64,000 nt of DNA from Hofstenia miamia (lineage: Eukaryota; Xenacoelomorpha; Acoela): assembly GCA_004352715.1 (NCBI GenBank), contig SCFE01000056.1, positions 485,684-549,683 on the forward strand. Direction: 5' to 3'. Of this stretch, positions 25,529 through 36,462 are shown one piece after another (positions within the stretch are counted from its first letter, which is position 1; every line of letters starts with the position of its first letter). A program made the position numbers and the translations under genes. Below the pieces are notes generated by a model. It was not told the origin of the DNA and did no database searches. It saw nothing but the letters and a program-made list of their open reading frames with translations.

Positions 25529-25681
25529 AAGACCCCGTTTCCAATAAAGATCAATCAGCAGACAATTTAATGTATTCCATGTTGTTTTATGTGTCGAAAA
25601 TTATCATTATGTGATTATATGCACTGTTTTTCAACGAATTGATAAAATGTGTTAATAAATGGTCTACTGGAAACGGACTTA
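25529..25681. mobile_element. Small palindromic MITE-like element
   Basis: AGACCCCGTTTCCAATAAAG on the left pairs with GGTCTACTGGAAACGGACTT on the right (reverse complement AAGTCCGTTTCCAGTAGACC). This gives ~20-bp imperfect inverted ends about 150 bp apart. A related GTTTCCAGTGTAGCGGG motif follows at about 25820. Boundaries are approximate. Confidence 0.4.
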
Positions 25682-25912
25682 AATATGCTTTATATTTGTA
25701 AAATTTAACTTCTTATTGATGTTAATAAAAGTGCTTAATTTGCTGTTTTATATATAAACTACGGTGATAGTAGTTACGAACATTAAGGTTTTCTTGTTGC
25801 GTTTAGTTAAGTAACATTTAGTTTCCAGTGTAGCGGGCTTAGGAGAAGGAACGGACACAGGCCAACGAGCCTATTTTCATAGGTAAAAGCTACGAACAGA
25901 GCATGGCACGGA

Positions 25913-26207
25913 CAGTGGCGTAGCCAGAAAATGCTGGTGGGGGTATGTTATAAAACTATAAGAGATTTTTATTTCAAATACAAAAAATATTCATAGAGAG
26001 AAAATATTTACTTTAAATTAGCTGTTGTTATTTTCACTATATTGAGATCTGGGTAATTATACTATTACCATTATATATGTAATGTTATAATAAAAAGATA
26101 TATACATGTTATATGTAACATTTTATACCATTATTCTGGCATTTATTCCGCGGGTGAGTGGCATTGGTGGGGGTATGCATACCCCATACCCCCTGGCTAC
26201 GCCACTG
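25913..26207. mobile_element. hAT-type MITE with CAGTGGCGTAGCCAG ends and 8-bp target duplication
   Basis: CAGTGGCGTAGCCAG (25913-25927) is exactly inverted at 26193-26207. Next to the terminal repeats, GGTGGGGGTATG occurs at both ends, direct on the left and as part of a local palindrome on the right. The flanks GGCACGGA (25905-25912) and GGCAAGTA (26208-26215) match at 6 of 8 positions, fitting a slightly decayed 8-bp target-site duplication typical of hAT elements. The 295-bp interior has no coding capacity. Confidence 0.85.
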
Positions 26208-26215
26208 GGCAAGTA

Positions 26216-29200
26216 CTCTACCCCGCATATCTGTTTCAATCAAACAACTTTTTACTAAGATTTTCTTAGCTATCCCTGTCAATACTATTTTATGCAAGCA
26301 ATTTAGATACCTATGATGGCTGAAATTTCAGAAATTTTGCGCCTTTTGAAATTGATATTTTTCGAAAAGTCTTGATCCAAATCTATGTTCATTTTGAAGC
26401 ATCTTGAGCAGTGGATACACGCCACAGCATTAGCCTTTTCTTAAAAGGTCTATTGTTTAGAGTCCGATTAAGTTGAATTTTACCTGTTCAAAAAGATATA
26501 ATATTTCTTCTCATATTTTGCATTGATTACCTCATCAATATTTTTGAGTTTTTTTTTCTTACCTTGCGTTTTTATATAATCTTCAGAGTAATGTCATTTG
26601 GGTTTGAGGTGACATTGATGAGCCTATGAGGGAGATTTTCAAATACTTTTTGTTGGTTAGAGATTTAAATAAATATTACATCTTCATTAAAAATAACTGC
26701 AAAATTGCTTAAACTAAATGCACCTGTATATATTTAAAAACAAAACAATGTGCAATTTTCACTGACATCTACATATGCGTACCAGAACGACTTTGCCACT
26801 TTTATTTGATTGCTTAGCTTTACAATTTAAAACAAAGAAGTTCTGCCATTCGTAGATGGCAGGCAAAGTCTAAAATTAATTTAATTGTTTTGGTGGATTG
26901 CACAAAATTTGAGTATTTTAAAATATATCCAACTTAGGTCTACCAAACATGGCAAGAAAGCGATATCAGATCCATGGGCAATCATATCCTCCATTACTTT
27001 TTTATTATTCTGTTTTTGTTGACGTAGCTTATAGTATAAATATATTACTCTAAGCCCTAGCAGTTACAAAATTTGTTGTTGGAATTAAGCAAAAAATAAA
27101 TAAACTAATAGAATGCCAGTGTAGACCTTAGTAGGCACCGTGTGCTTGTACATCGGCAGACATGATCATGAGAACACCACCTTACAGTTACATCATTTTA
27201 AAGAAAATAATTCCAATTGTTTTTCTCCAAGGACAGGATCATCAAACAAACTTGTTTAGAACTTTAAATATGATTAGCAATGCAAACAACCTTAGTAAAG
27301 TTAAATGCAATCTCATAGAGTAAACGTTTGAAAAGAGCAATGACATCAGATATGAGGTCTTGTTTTTGTGGATAACATAAACTTACGTATGGGAAATTAT
27401 CAGATCATAGACAACATTTAGAAAGTACTAGCACACAAACTAAATGCAGAAATTCACATACTACAGCTAAATTAGCTATTCAAGTTCAATTGAACGACTT
27501 TTGAATTATCACTACCCATCATCAATATATAATATCTCTTTTAAAAATGTTCTAGTTTTGTTATATCTGGCACACTAGAGAAGAGAACGAAACGTGAATA
27601 TAAATAAATAATATATAAATTGTTAGTACAACCGTAAGTTTGTTTGTAACTTACCTCAGCTCTTCTGTCTATATATGCTTCTTCACCTACCTGTTCTAGC
27701 TGTAGCCTTTTCTATTCTATTTCATGTAGAATTTTCCTCTTGACAGACTATTGTGCAATGCTTTAGCGCAAACTACGTTAGAAAATAATCTTACCTTTAT
27801 GCGCGCTACTATATGTAGTTGCTTGAAAAAATTGTAAGAAACAGCAACGTAAATTTTAATGATATTTTATTCAAATTTAGAGTGCTTTAGGCGGGTAAAT
27901 CAAGTAAAATTTAACCTGCGATAAAGTACTCAGTATTTCTCACAGGAATAAATAAATGCAGCTATGCAATGCTTTCTCAACTATTATTATCGACTATAGT
28001 TTGATTCTCTCCAAAACCGATTGACCTTAGTCTACCCTAATTATATGATTCATGTAGATTATATATATGTTTGTATTGTTATTGTAAAATCTTGTTTATA
28101 TAAGGTGCATATATGTTTGGCTCTTATTGTTATTTTTATTAATATTATGTATTGTCTGGATATGATGTGTCCAATTGGCATAAACAAATTTTGTTTGGCT
28201 ATCATATACCCATGTTGGTAATAAAACCCTTCCATATTTTTTATAACTTTTCTTATCAATATTTCACTCGGAACAATTCTTCAAATCTTTTTCATCCCTT
28301 AAAATATGCCACAGAGGAAATTATTCTTCCTTAGTTCAGTTTAATAAGATTATTATAATTAACCAGAAAATATTTCATTTGAATTAGTTTTTGTTATTGA
28401 AGCGAAGTAGTGTTGACGAGGAAAACTATTTATTAAATGACTGCTCATTTTCAATAAAAATAACGAGATTAATTTTATAATTATTTAGAAGCTCTTCTTG
28501 ATTTCAACTCATTTTAACTCAAAATACCCGAAACAATGGACTTGTGCTAAGAATATTATTTATCATTTATTATTATGGTATAATTTTCCCATGGAAATCG
28601 GAAAGAATTCATCTTCCTGTCTGTAGAATATATAAGTTAACCCAGATATATATATATATATATATATGCAAATTGTAAGTGTCTAAATATGCATGCAAAG
28701 GTTTTTTATTCTGATAATCACATTGAACTTCGCTTTCAGTAGTTAAGTCATCCAAACGCATAGTTCTTTTATAGTAATTTTGCATCAATATACATTTTTT
28801 TAAATACAAAATAGATTTTTATGCGCATAAATATCCCGCATTAACCACTAAATGATGATGTATTATTAAAAATGGATGCTCTTATACAGCATTATTTTAA
28901 AACATTGTTTTCATGGAAAAGTGAGAACACAAAATTAGTGTTATGTGCTCACATATCCTAGTAAATACTGTCAAATTTTGATACTATATGATTCATTATT
29001 TTTCCACATGAAGGTTGTATTTTTCAAGTATGAACTTAAAAACAATCATTTCGCAACCTAATGAAATAGAAAATGGCATTTGATTTTAAATTGTATTAAT
29101 GACAATCAGAATTATTCTGCCATCAACATCCAAAGAAAAAAGAAAACTTTAAAATTATAATGAAAACAATTACCATCCATGCAACAACAGATAAAACTTT

Positions 29201-29307
29201 TTAAAATACTACCACGATTTTACTGACGAATATAGACTATCTAATACACATGTATGTGTTTAATTTTTTATTTTAATTTCAAATATGAAAAATCTTAGAA
29301 GAATTTG

Positions 29308-29350
<43 letters not shown>

Positions 29351-29390
29351 CAATGTACATTGAACTGTATTGTAAATAATATGAATTTCA
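26216..29390. other. Intergenic stretch, no gene recognised
   Basis: Contains (TA)n tracts at about 28646-28668 and 29312-29349. A pair of inverted GACTTTGCC/GGCAAAGTC motifs lies near 26792-26870. No conserved protein block was found on either strand. Confidence 0.35.
29312..29349. repeat. (TA)n microsatellite
   Basis: An uninterrupted TA run of about 38 bp. Confidence 0.95.
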
Positions 29391-29399
29391 CACTTTTGA

Positions 29400-29422
29400 C
29401 AACTGGGGTCATATATGACCCC
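29400..29422. repeat. 18-bp perfect palindrome GGGGTCATATATGACCCC
   Basis: A perfect GC-capped palindrome in AT-rich sequence, lying between a (TA)n tract and an acidic open frame at 29541-29690. It may be the subterminal palindrome of the decayed piggyBac-like element proposed downstream, or a protein-binding site. Confidence 0.7.
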
Positions 29423-29540
29423 ATTTAAATAATGAATATTTTAGCACAATTTGCATAGAATTTATGATACCTCGACTTGAGTAATATTTTTACTGTATGA
29501 CAGGTTATTTTGTAGTATGTTTTAGTAATTTTCTGATATA

Positions 29541-29687
29541 ATGGAATACACAGTATTTGAAATAAATATTGGATCTGATTCTGAGAATTTTTGTATTTGC
29601 TCTACTGAAAGTCACAATGCCTTTAATTCAAAGGACTTACTTGAGGATTATTCAGGCTGTGATCCAAACGGAATAATTACTTGAGTT
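29541..29687 (+). pseudogene. Acidic N-terminal fragment, possibly of the piggyBac-like transposase
   Basis: A ~48-codon frame opens with an ATG and encodes an acidic stretch (FEINIGSDSENF, then DLLEDYSGCDPN). piggyBac transposases often begin with an acidic Ser/Asp/Glu-rich region. A genuine piggyBac C-terminal fragment lies 2 kb downstream on the same strand, with a LINE fragment between, so I infer one interrupted element. The residue evidence alone is weak. Confidence 0.3.
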
Positions 29688-30056
29688 AAAGTGCTTTGCA
29701 TAACTATAGCAATGATGTCATGAATTGATATTATCCATGAACGAACTGACGCAACTGGACATGCTCAATATATCATTAATGATATTAATGTTATCATTCT
29801 TCTTTTTCATAAGCCCAATTATAATTGCTATGTTAGAAGTCACTAATTAAGTGAGTGGTAAAAATTCAAAAATACCTGTAACTTGATTTCATATGATGTC
29901 CTACATTATAATTTTGGTTTTTGCAGATGTAGAATAGTAACTGCTTTTTTGAAAAAAAAACATTCTGATTCAGGTCAGGATCAAAGGTTTAATGTCTTAA
30001 CCTGCAAACAATAACCCTTCCTGAGTAAAATACGAAATTCACACCAAATTCATGGA

Positions 30057-31110
30057 TTTATTTATGACAGCATAGAAATAAAATATTTAGCATTTGCAAA
30101 TGATATTACATTACTCGCATCGAAACCTGAAAGCCTAGCTATGTACTTCAAACACCTGGACGAATTTAGCAAGATAAGCGGACTATCTATAAATATACAA
30201 AAATCAATTTTCAAAGGCAATGGAGCAAAAGAGTGGTCTAATGATTGTACATTCAATCATAATGAAATATTACTTTTAGGTGTAGGGCTCAAATTATCTG
30301 GTGACAATTCTAATAATGAGATGTTTCTAAATGATAATAAACTGATAATAAATTTTATTACGAATCATAAAATGTCCATTTATGGTAAGACCAAAGCCAT
30401 CAATGTTTTGTTACTAACTAAATTATAATAAAAATTCCAATATTACCCGTTATTACCTGAAATAATTCAATTCAATGTACTATCAATAAGGCAGTATGGA
30501 AAAACAATGATCATTCGCGACCAACTAAATTATTATATTGCAATTATAAAAACGGAGGAATTCAGTTAGGAAATATATATTATTATCAATTGGCGTATAA
30601 AATTAATAATATATTCACAATACTCCGAGCAGATTGGCATCCCGTAAACAAGTTGTACTCTAAAATTAAATTAATTTAACAGCTAGAAGCAATTTACAGG
30701 ACATGCTTTGTAACATCACTCTAACTAAGTCTTTCATAGCAATATGCCCCTCACTATCATCCACACTAAAAACACTAAGAAGTCTAAAATTTCAATTAAA
30801 CCCCAATGGCATGTAGTACTACTCGCTCAGGCTCGATTATAAACAAAGCAAAAACTTTTGGGGATCAAATTCAATTTAACTAAAATCTAGAACCTGAAAT
30901 TCTGCAAAACTTTATAATACACAAACGAGGTTTCAAGTTAGAATTTAAATCCTCAATCAAAGGCAAATCTTTTTGTGATTTCTCTCATGTCCATAAACCA
31001 GATATATCAAAAATATTTGATAAAGCTTCAAGCTATTGGCCTATTACAAAATTTTCAATTCAAAATATGCTCCAAAAATTAAGAAACTCTTCTATTCGTT
31101 GTTCTGCCTA
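30057..31110 (+). pseudogene. LINE reverse-transcriptase fragment (C-terminal half)
   Basis: The frame reads IKYLAFANDITLLASKPESL and then HLDEFSKISGLSINIQKS, the canonical non-LTR RT palm block (A-F-A-D-D-I followed by F..+SGL.+N..K.). The catalytic FADD is changed to FAND (30093-30104), so this copy would be inactive. Downstream, after a stop at 30428, another frame gives NGGIQLGNIYYYQLAYKI. This matches the conserved GGLGLPNLxxYYxAAQL block found about 150 residues after the RT motif in LINEs. More stops follow and similarity fades by about 31.1 kb. The 5' part of the ORF and the endonuclease domain are absent. Confidence 0.8.
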
Positions 31111-31688
31111 AGGATCAGCCATCATTATTGATGTGACTGCTACGTCTTTAACTATGTATATATTATTTTAAATTTATCAACAACATTTTTTTAGATTCTT
31201 CGTATGGCCTTTTTTAACGCCTCGGTAAGTTTGTGTGTATGGGTGTCTATTAATTTAATACTTTGGTTGAGTTGTTTATTTGTTGTTTTGTTTAGCTTCT
31301 TTGTTTAGTTTTATTTCTGTTAGCGTCCATATCCTTGTTATTCCTTAAAGTGTGTTTTTGTTTTGTCCTTAATAACTGTTTCTGTTTAGGAGTCTGGTTA
31401 CTGTCAACTACTGTTTTCATTTGTTTTCCTTTATTTTTGTATATTTAATATTATTATTTATTACCCTTACATTAATATTTAATAATATTACAGCGATGAC
31501 AAAAGAACTTGCACAGCTTCTTATATTCGGAGTACCATTTTCTACATGTTGTGTAGAAAAAAAGGGATCATATTTGACATATCTGCTTAAATAGACAAAT
31601 TTAGAAAATTAGCACTGGATTGTTTGAAACTCTAAAGGGCAGAAATATAAAAAAAAGAAAATTTTTTTAACTTGAATGATCTTGCACA

Positions 31689-31900
31689 AACTTAGAGAGA
31701 CAACAATTGGCACAGTTCCACACAAACAGCGGAATCTACCTGAAATGATATTGTTGTATAATAGGTATGAAGGTGGTGTTGATAAATGTCTTTGTATATA
31801 GGCAACTAAGCAAACAAAAAAATTATGACCACTCATTGTATTTTTATTTCATTGGATATTTCAGCATACTATGCATATGAAAGTGATCTTAAATAACATT
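31689..31900 (+). pseudogene. piggyBac transposase fragment (DDE C-terminal part)
   Basis: The plus strand reads ETTIGTVPHKQRNLPEMI, then LLYNRYEGGVDK, and, across stops, ATKQTKK followed by a hydrophobic helix. This corresponds to the piggyBac blocks (x)VGTxRxNRxxLP, KGGVD and RKTxRWPxxxFxxxLD, and the GGVD aspartate of the catalytic core is retained. Two in-frame stops and the loss of the Trp in RW(P) show it is dead. The upstream part of the domain is missing, apparently displaced by the LINE fragment at 30.0-31.1 kb. Confidence 0.75.
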
Positions 31901-34460
31901 ATAAGCACATTGAGCCGGAAAATGAAAAATATATATTTTCGTATTAATTACCCCTTAAACATGCATCTCTTTTTGATATTAACATTTCGCGTTTGGACTT
32001 AGATATCAACAGACCAGGCTCGTAGCCAGCATTATCACCTAAGGGGATCGACAAGCATTCAGAAGGGGTTGATGGGAATTTCGACTTTCTTTATAATTTA
32101 AACAAAAAATTTACCAAGTCTGTACACCATTTTAATTTTATTGCATCCATGAGGGTACGAGGGATTTCCTGATGGTTGAGGTCATCTAGTAGCGATAATA
32201 TAAGTGACCAAGAGCGGGGCTCCACACGAAATTTTTTTGAAAATATAGACAAAGTAAACATTAAAAATGCACTTCCCGACATTATTGCGAGCAAAGTTAC
32301 AATTGAATTAACAAATTCTTTTTTTACCCGCTGGTTTTGCTTTAAGCGTTGTTTTCCAGGAGGGGTTGCCGGACCTTCCAGGGGGGATTGGAATTTATTT
32401 TTTGAGTAGCATTAAATGAAATAGTTCATCTGAAATATTGTAATATCTTGATGACTTTGACAGCTTTATTCCATTTTAGATTGTCAAAATGAAATCCAAG
32501 ATCACAAATATTTGATGTGCACAGTTAATTATTATTATTGTTCATGAATAAATTTTTATCAGTGCCTTTAAATGTTATAATTTTAGTTTTGGATTTGTGA
32601 AATTCAAGTGAATTCAGCAAGCCCAAGACTTAAGAGAATTTATAGTATTATGCTATGTACGCTTAACAAATTATATATGTCACTATGGCCAACGTATAAC
32701 TCTCTAATTATTCAACAATGTAGTGAATAAATTTAGTCGGAAGTTGGCAAACTGAGAGTATATAAATATTGCGAAAACAGAATTTTTTGATAAATATAGC
32801 GATTCACAACCACCCAATGTCATACAGCAATTTTATATGTAGTGTTCTACACATTTTTTTCATATGTCGCAATGTACGCTTTTTGTGATTTTGTATGTAC
32901 ATAGCAACATATTATAACTAAGAAATCAGATTTTAATGTTTTAAATCCACTTCTACATCTACATGTTAACACTAAAACAGCGAGTACTCCTTGAGAATAT
33001 ATTTCCATCTGATGTTTCAAATGCGAAAATTATTGAATAGAAACAAAATTTCTACTACTAATTCAATGAGATTGTACTTCCTAATGTATTTGTTGAATGA
33101 ATAATAAATCAAACAAAAACGGCATATACGTCATTTTGACCTATGGTAGGGTTTCTAGTGTTAAAACTATTGTTTATAATTTCCTGATTTCGCTTCAACT
33201 ATTTCTAATTTCCGCAATAGCCAGTGGTTGTCAAACTAAGAGAATTGAATGGGTAATGTGGAATACACATTATCGTATTTTCAAAGGAATTGATATGAGT
33301 AAAAATTGGTCAGTGAAATTATTACACTTAAACTTTGAAATGGCATGGAATTCAAACTTTTTACGCCAATTTTATGCAGAAATATATCAACTACTGAATT
33401 TGTAAAAAACATTAATATTTGCTGAAAATTTAATGATTAAGAAAATATCCTGCAGGAAGTTAGCAAATAAACGATATATTGTCAAGCATCTTTTAATGAA
33501 ATGTCATTATTTTATCGTTAGTAGTATAATTACATATACGGAAATACTACACAAAAATTGGTCGATTTAGCTTCGATTAGTTGTGAACATAGACAGTTAC
33601 TCACTAGCTTAGCTAGTGCTATGAGCAAGATTGTCACAAGAAAATGCGGGACCATTTTTGAAGAACCTAACATGAAGACGGATGTATTAATAAATGATCA
33701 GCCTGAAGCAAAAACAGTGCAATCGACCTAAATTACAAAAGATTATCTCGCATTATGCAAATGATAAACTAACCCGTTCCCTTTTAGCAATATTTTAATT
33801 GAAGGTGCAATTTTTCACTCCCAAACACATATCAAAATTGTGATTAGCTGAAGGCTTACAGCAAAATTTCACCATATTTAAATCCTCTATTCTATTCTCA
33901 CTTAATTGAGTTTTACCCTCTCAAATTTTACCCATCTCCACCACTGTTCATTGCCAAAAACGTGAAAGATTTGTCACTAGATTTAACAAATTTGGTGGAA
34001 CATTTGAGAAGCACTCACTCTCACCTGGTTGTCACCATTCTTCACACCTCACACTATTGTCAGTGTAGAAAATCTAACTTCTTTAAGCTATAATTAAATT
34101 ATACAATAATCATGATTGATAATGTATACTTGCCTGCTAATATTTCTACATTTTTCTTCTCTTCTTCCTCTAATATAAAAAAGTTTTCTGAATAATATCC
34201 ATTTTTTACTTAGTCTTTTAAATTTCTTGCTACAGTAAAATTCTGTTTTATTATACTACAGTTATTCATAAAATTTATATTTGATTTAGATGATGTGATG
34301 ATTTATCATAAACAAATCTCACGCCTTCCGAATTTATATCAAATCTTCCAAATTTACCACTTAATATACACTTCTGCCTTAAAAAACTAAATTTGGACGG
34401 TATGAGATTTCGTTGGGTGAAAAAATGTATTAACCAAGTGCGTTTTAGTGATTGACAGAA
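31901..34460. other. Intergenic stretch, no gene recognised
   Basis: AT-rich. Open frames at 32176-32409 (plus), 32091-32294 (minus) and 33097-33405 (plus) have no conserved motif and biased composition, so they are not annotated. A GC-richer patch at 32010-32070 and 32355-32395 may be the remains of a MITE. Confidence 0.35.
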
Positions 34461-34466
34461 TTTAAT

Positions 34467-34472
34467 TTTATT
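34467..34472 (-). promoter_or_regulatory. Polyadenylation signal AATAAA for TMEM107
   Basis: AATAAA on the minus strand, about 55 nt downstream of the TMEM107 stop codon. It is the first canonical hexamer after the stop. Confidence 0.6.
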
Positions 34473-34526
34473 ACGATATAATAGCAAAGAAGAAACTACT
34501 AAAATTTAATAAAATATATATAAAAA

Positions 34527-34931
34527 TTATTGAATAATTCTTTGCAAAAACACCATAATTTCAATACAAAATGGTAAAGCGCTGGAAAATGTAAAAATAA
34601 CCCAAAATGCAGTGCAACCAAAGGATTCAATGTAATAATACACGAGCAATAGTACGCCAACAAAATGAGTTATTATTGATATGAACAAAGAAGAATATGA
34701 GAACATTGATGGGCCAATAAGGAAAGCAGAAAGTTCCAATAAAAGGAAAACAAGCATTATAATATTCCCAACTAAAAGTTCAACATTTTTCGAATCGAAT
34801 TCATCTGATGTATAATTAACTGGCAGACAAGCTTCAACTAAAGGTGTTTGTGCCCATAAAAAAGTGAGAATTACAACTAAATGAGCAATTAGTATTAGAA
34901 ATCTTGTTGGTATTAATCCAGTAATCCTCAT
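34527..34931 (-). CDS. TMEM107: Transmembrane protein 107 (MKS ciliary transition-zone protein), intronless
   Basis: The 134-residue protein has the length and layout of TMEM107 (about 140 residues, four membrane helices). The start RITGLIPTRFLILIAHLVVI closely parallels the vertebrate N-terminus. It is followed by ACLPVNYTSDEF, with the conserved ACLP and the glutamate (residue 44) that aligns with human E45; an N-glycosylation sequon (NYT) lies in the luminal loop. Helices are at about 11-28, 52-74, 77-99 and 106-130, with the conserved CTAFWVIFTFSSALPFCIE in the last. TMEM107 recruits Meckel-syndrome proteins (such as MKS1 and TMEM231) to the transition zone and gates ciliary membrane composition. 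The vertebrate gene has several exons; here the coding region is one exon. The ATG sits 2 nt after a TTTCAG acceptor-like sequence, so the 5' UTR is probably spliced or trans-spliced. Full length with no breaks. Confidence 0.95.
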   Translation of the reverse strand: MRITGLIPTRFLILIAHLVVILTFLWAQTPLVEACLPVNYTSDEFDSKNVELLVGNIIMLVFLLLELSAFLIGPSMFSYSSLFISIITHFVGVLLLVYYYIESFGCTAFWVIFTFSSALPFCIEIMVFLQRIIQ

Positions 34932-36460
34932 TTCTGAAATATATGCTAAAGAGACATTATATGTAACCTAGAAACAAATATTATAACGCTAAAATTACAA
35001 ACATAATTAAACCTTAAAATATTAAGATAAACAACTTATATTGGTTAACTTTACTTATAAGTTTGAGTTAATTAAAAAAGAAAGTCATAATGATAAGGAA
35101 GATTTTTACGAAATTACTAGAATTAGAAATACTAATCAGATTGGGAATCTTAAAAAACTAAATAAGAAGACCAACGGAAAATGCAAGTATTCAGAACATA
35201 TAAATTAGTTAAATGAATCCTTTTAGAAGCATTCGAAATATTCCAATGAATCGTGGTAAAATTCCATTTCTGAAAATAAAGAGTTTGATTTGCGAAGGTT
35301 ATTATGATAATCAAAAATTTTGATTTGACAAATTACTATTTGACAATCCACATAAAGCATTAATGCTAGCTCATGAAATAAGCTGGATATTTGGTTGATC
35401 GAAATTTGGTATGAATTATATTTTTATTTTTCATTTTATATACACAAATTACATTCATTCGATGTAATTTTTCAGTGTTTTTTACAGCTACTTTTATTAT
35501 TTTTCTAATTTGCAGAAAAAAATTATTGGTATGATAAATTTTGAATTACTTGATATATATAAACGGCCTTCTAAAATAGAATTAGTTTTTCAAACTATCG
35601 ATATGGAATTAAATGAACGCTTAATATTCTAAGATACAAATTATCGTTTTCAATCAGTTAAATAAAAAATTAATATTATAATTGGTATAACATTTGCTGC
35701 CATACATACATTCTTGCTGAAGACTCCACAAATGATTGCATTATTCCCTATCGTTTACTCTATGTTTTCTTATTTTATAGTTATCGAATGCATAGATATC
35801 GTTTTTTTAAGGAAGTCTTTTAAGTATTACCTATCAACTTTTGTACAGCTTGTAAAGGGATTTTTATGCAGCAAGATAATAATTAAGCAGTTTACATGCC
35901 TCATTCAATATAGAAAACTGAAATATTTACTTTTTTAAATTGCTTAGAATCTGTTCGAATTAATATTTGAATTGATTTCACAAAAAATATTCATAGCTGT
36001 TTGTTAACTTATTCCTCACTTAATGAGTATAGACTGCAACATTGTATTCAACAAGGTAGTTGTCATTTGTAGGTTTACTTCTTTTCTTATGTCAATTGTC
36101 TGGGTAATACTTTTGATACTAGGTGTTGTCTACTATTTATGGTATTCACGTTTTTGCAAAATTGCAAAAACTCTAGGTCTTATTTAACGAAATTTGAAAA
36201 TTATTTCCACATCTTAGTGGGCAATGAATTTTACATGAAAGCTTGTTAATCTCTTTTGCTTCTAAATTTTTCCATATTTACTTTTGTTGTAATCTCCATT
36301 TCGATGAAAAGCATATAGCAATAAAAAACACCTGAAGATATGATATTCATCATTTACCGCGAACCAAAGTAATATCATATAATGGCTAAAAATTGTCGCA
36401 AATTCCTTTCAAGTTGATGTATTAATTCATTTTATCCTAAGCTATAGTTTGTTGTTTTAG
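34932..36460. other. Region between divergent TMEM107 and PHF14
   Basis: A 1.5-kb AT-rich spacer between the start codons of two divergently transcribed genes. It presumably holds both promoters and any 5' UTR introns. I see no CpG-rich core. A 74-residue frame at 35714-35938 is hydrophobic but unrecognised. Confidence 0.45.
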
Positions 36461-36462
36461 CA

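Noticed and set aside
33097-33405. 102-residue plus-strand frame
   Set aside because: No recognisable domain, composition of AT-rich noise, isolated.
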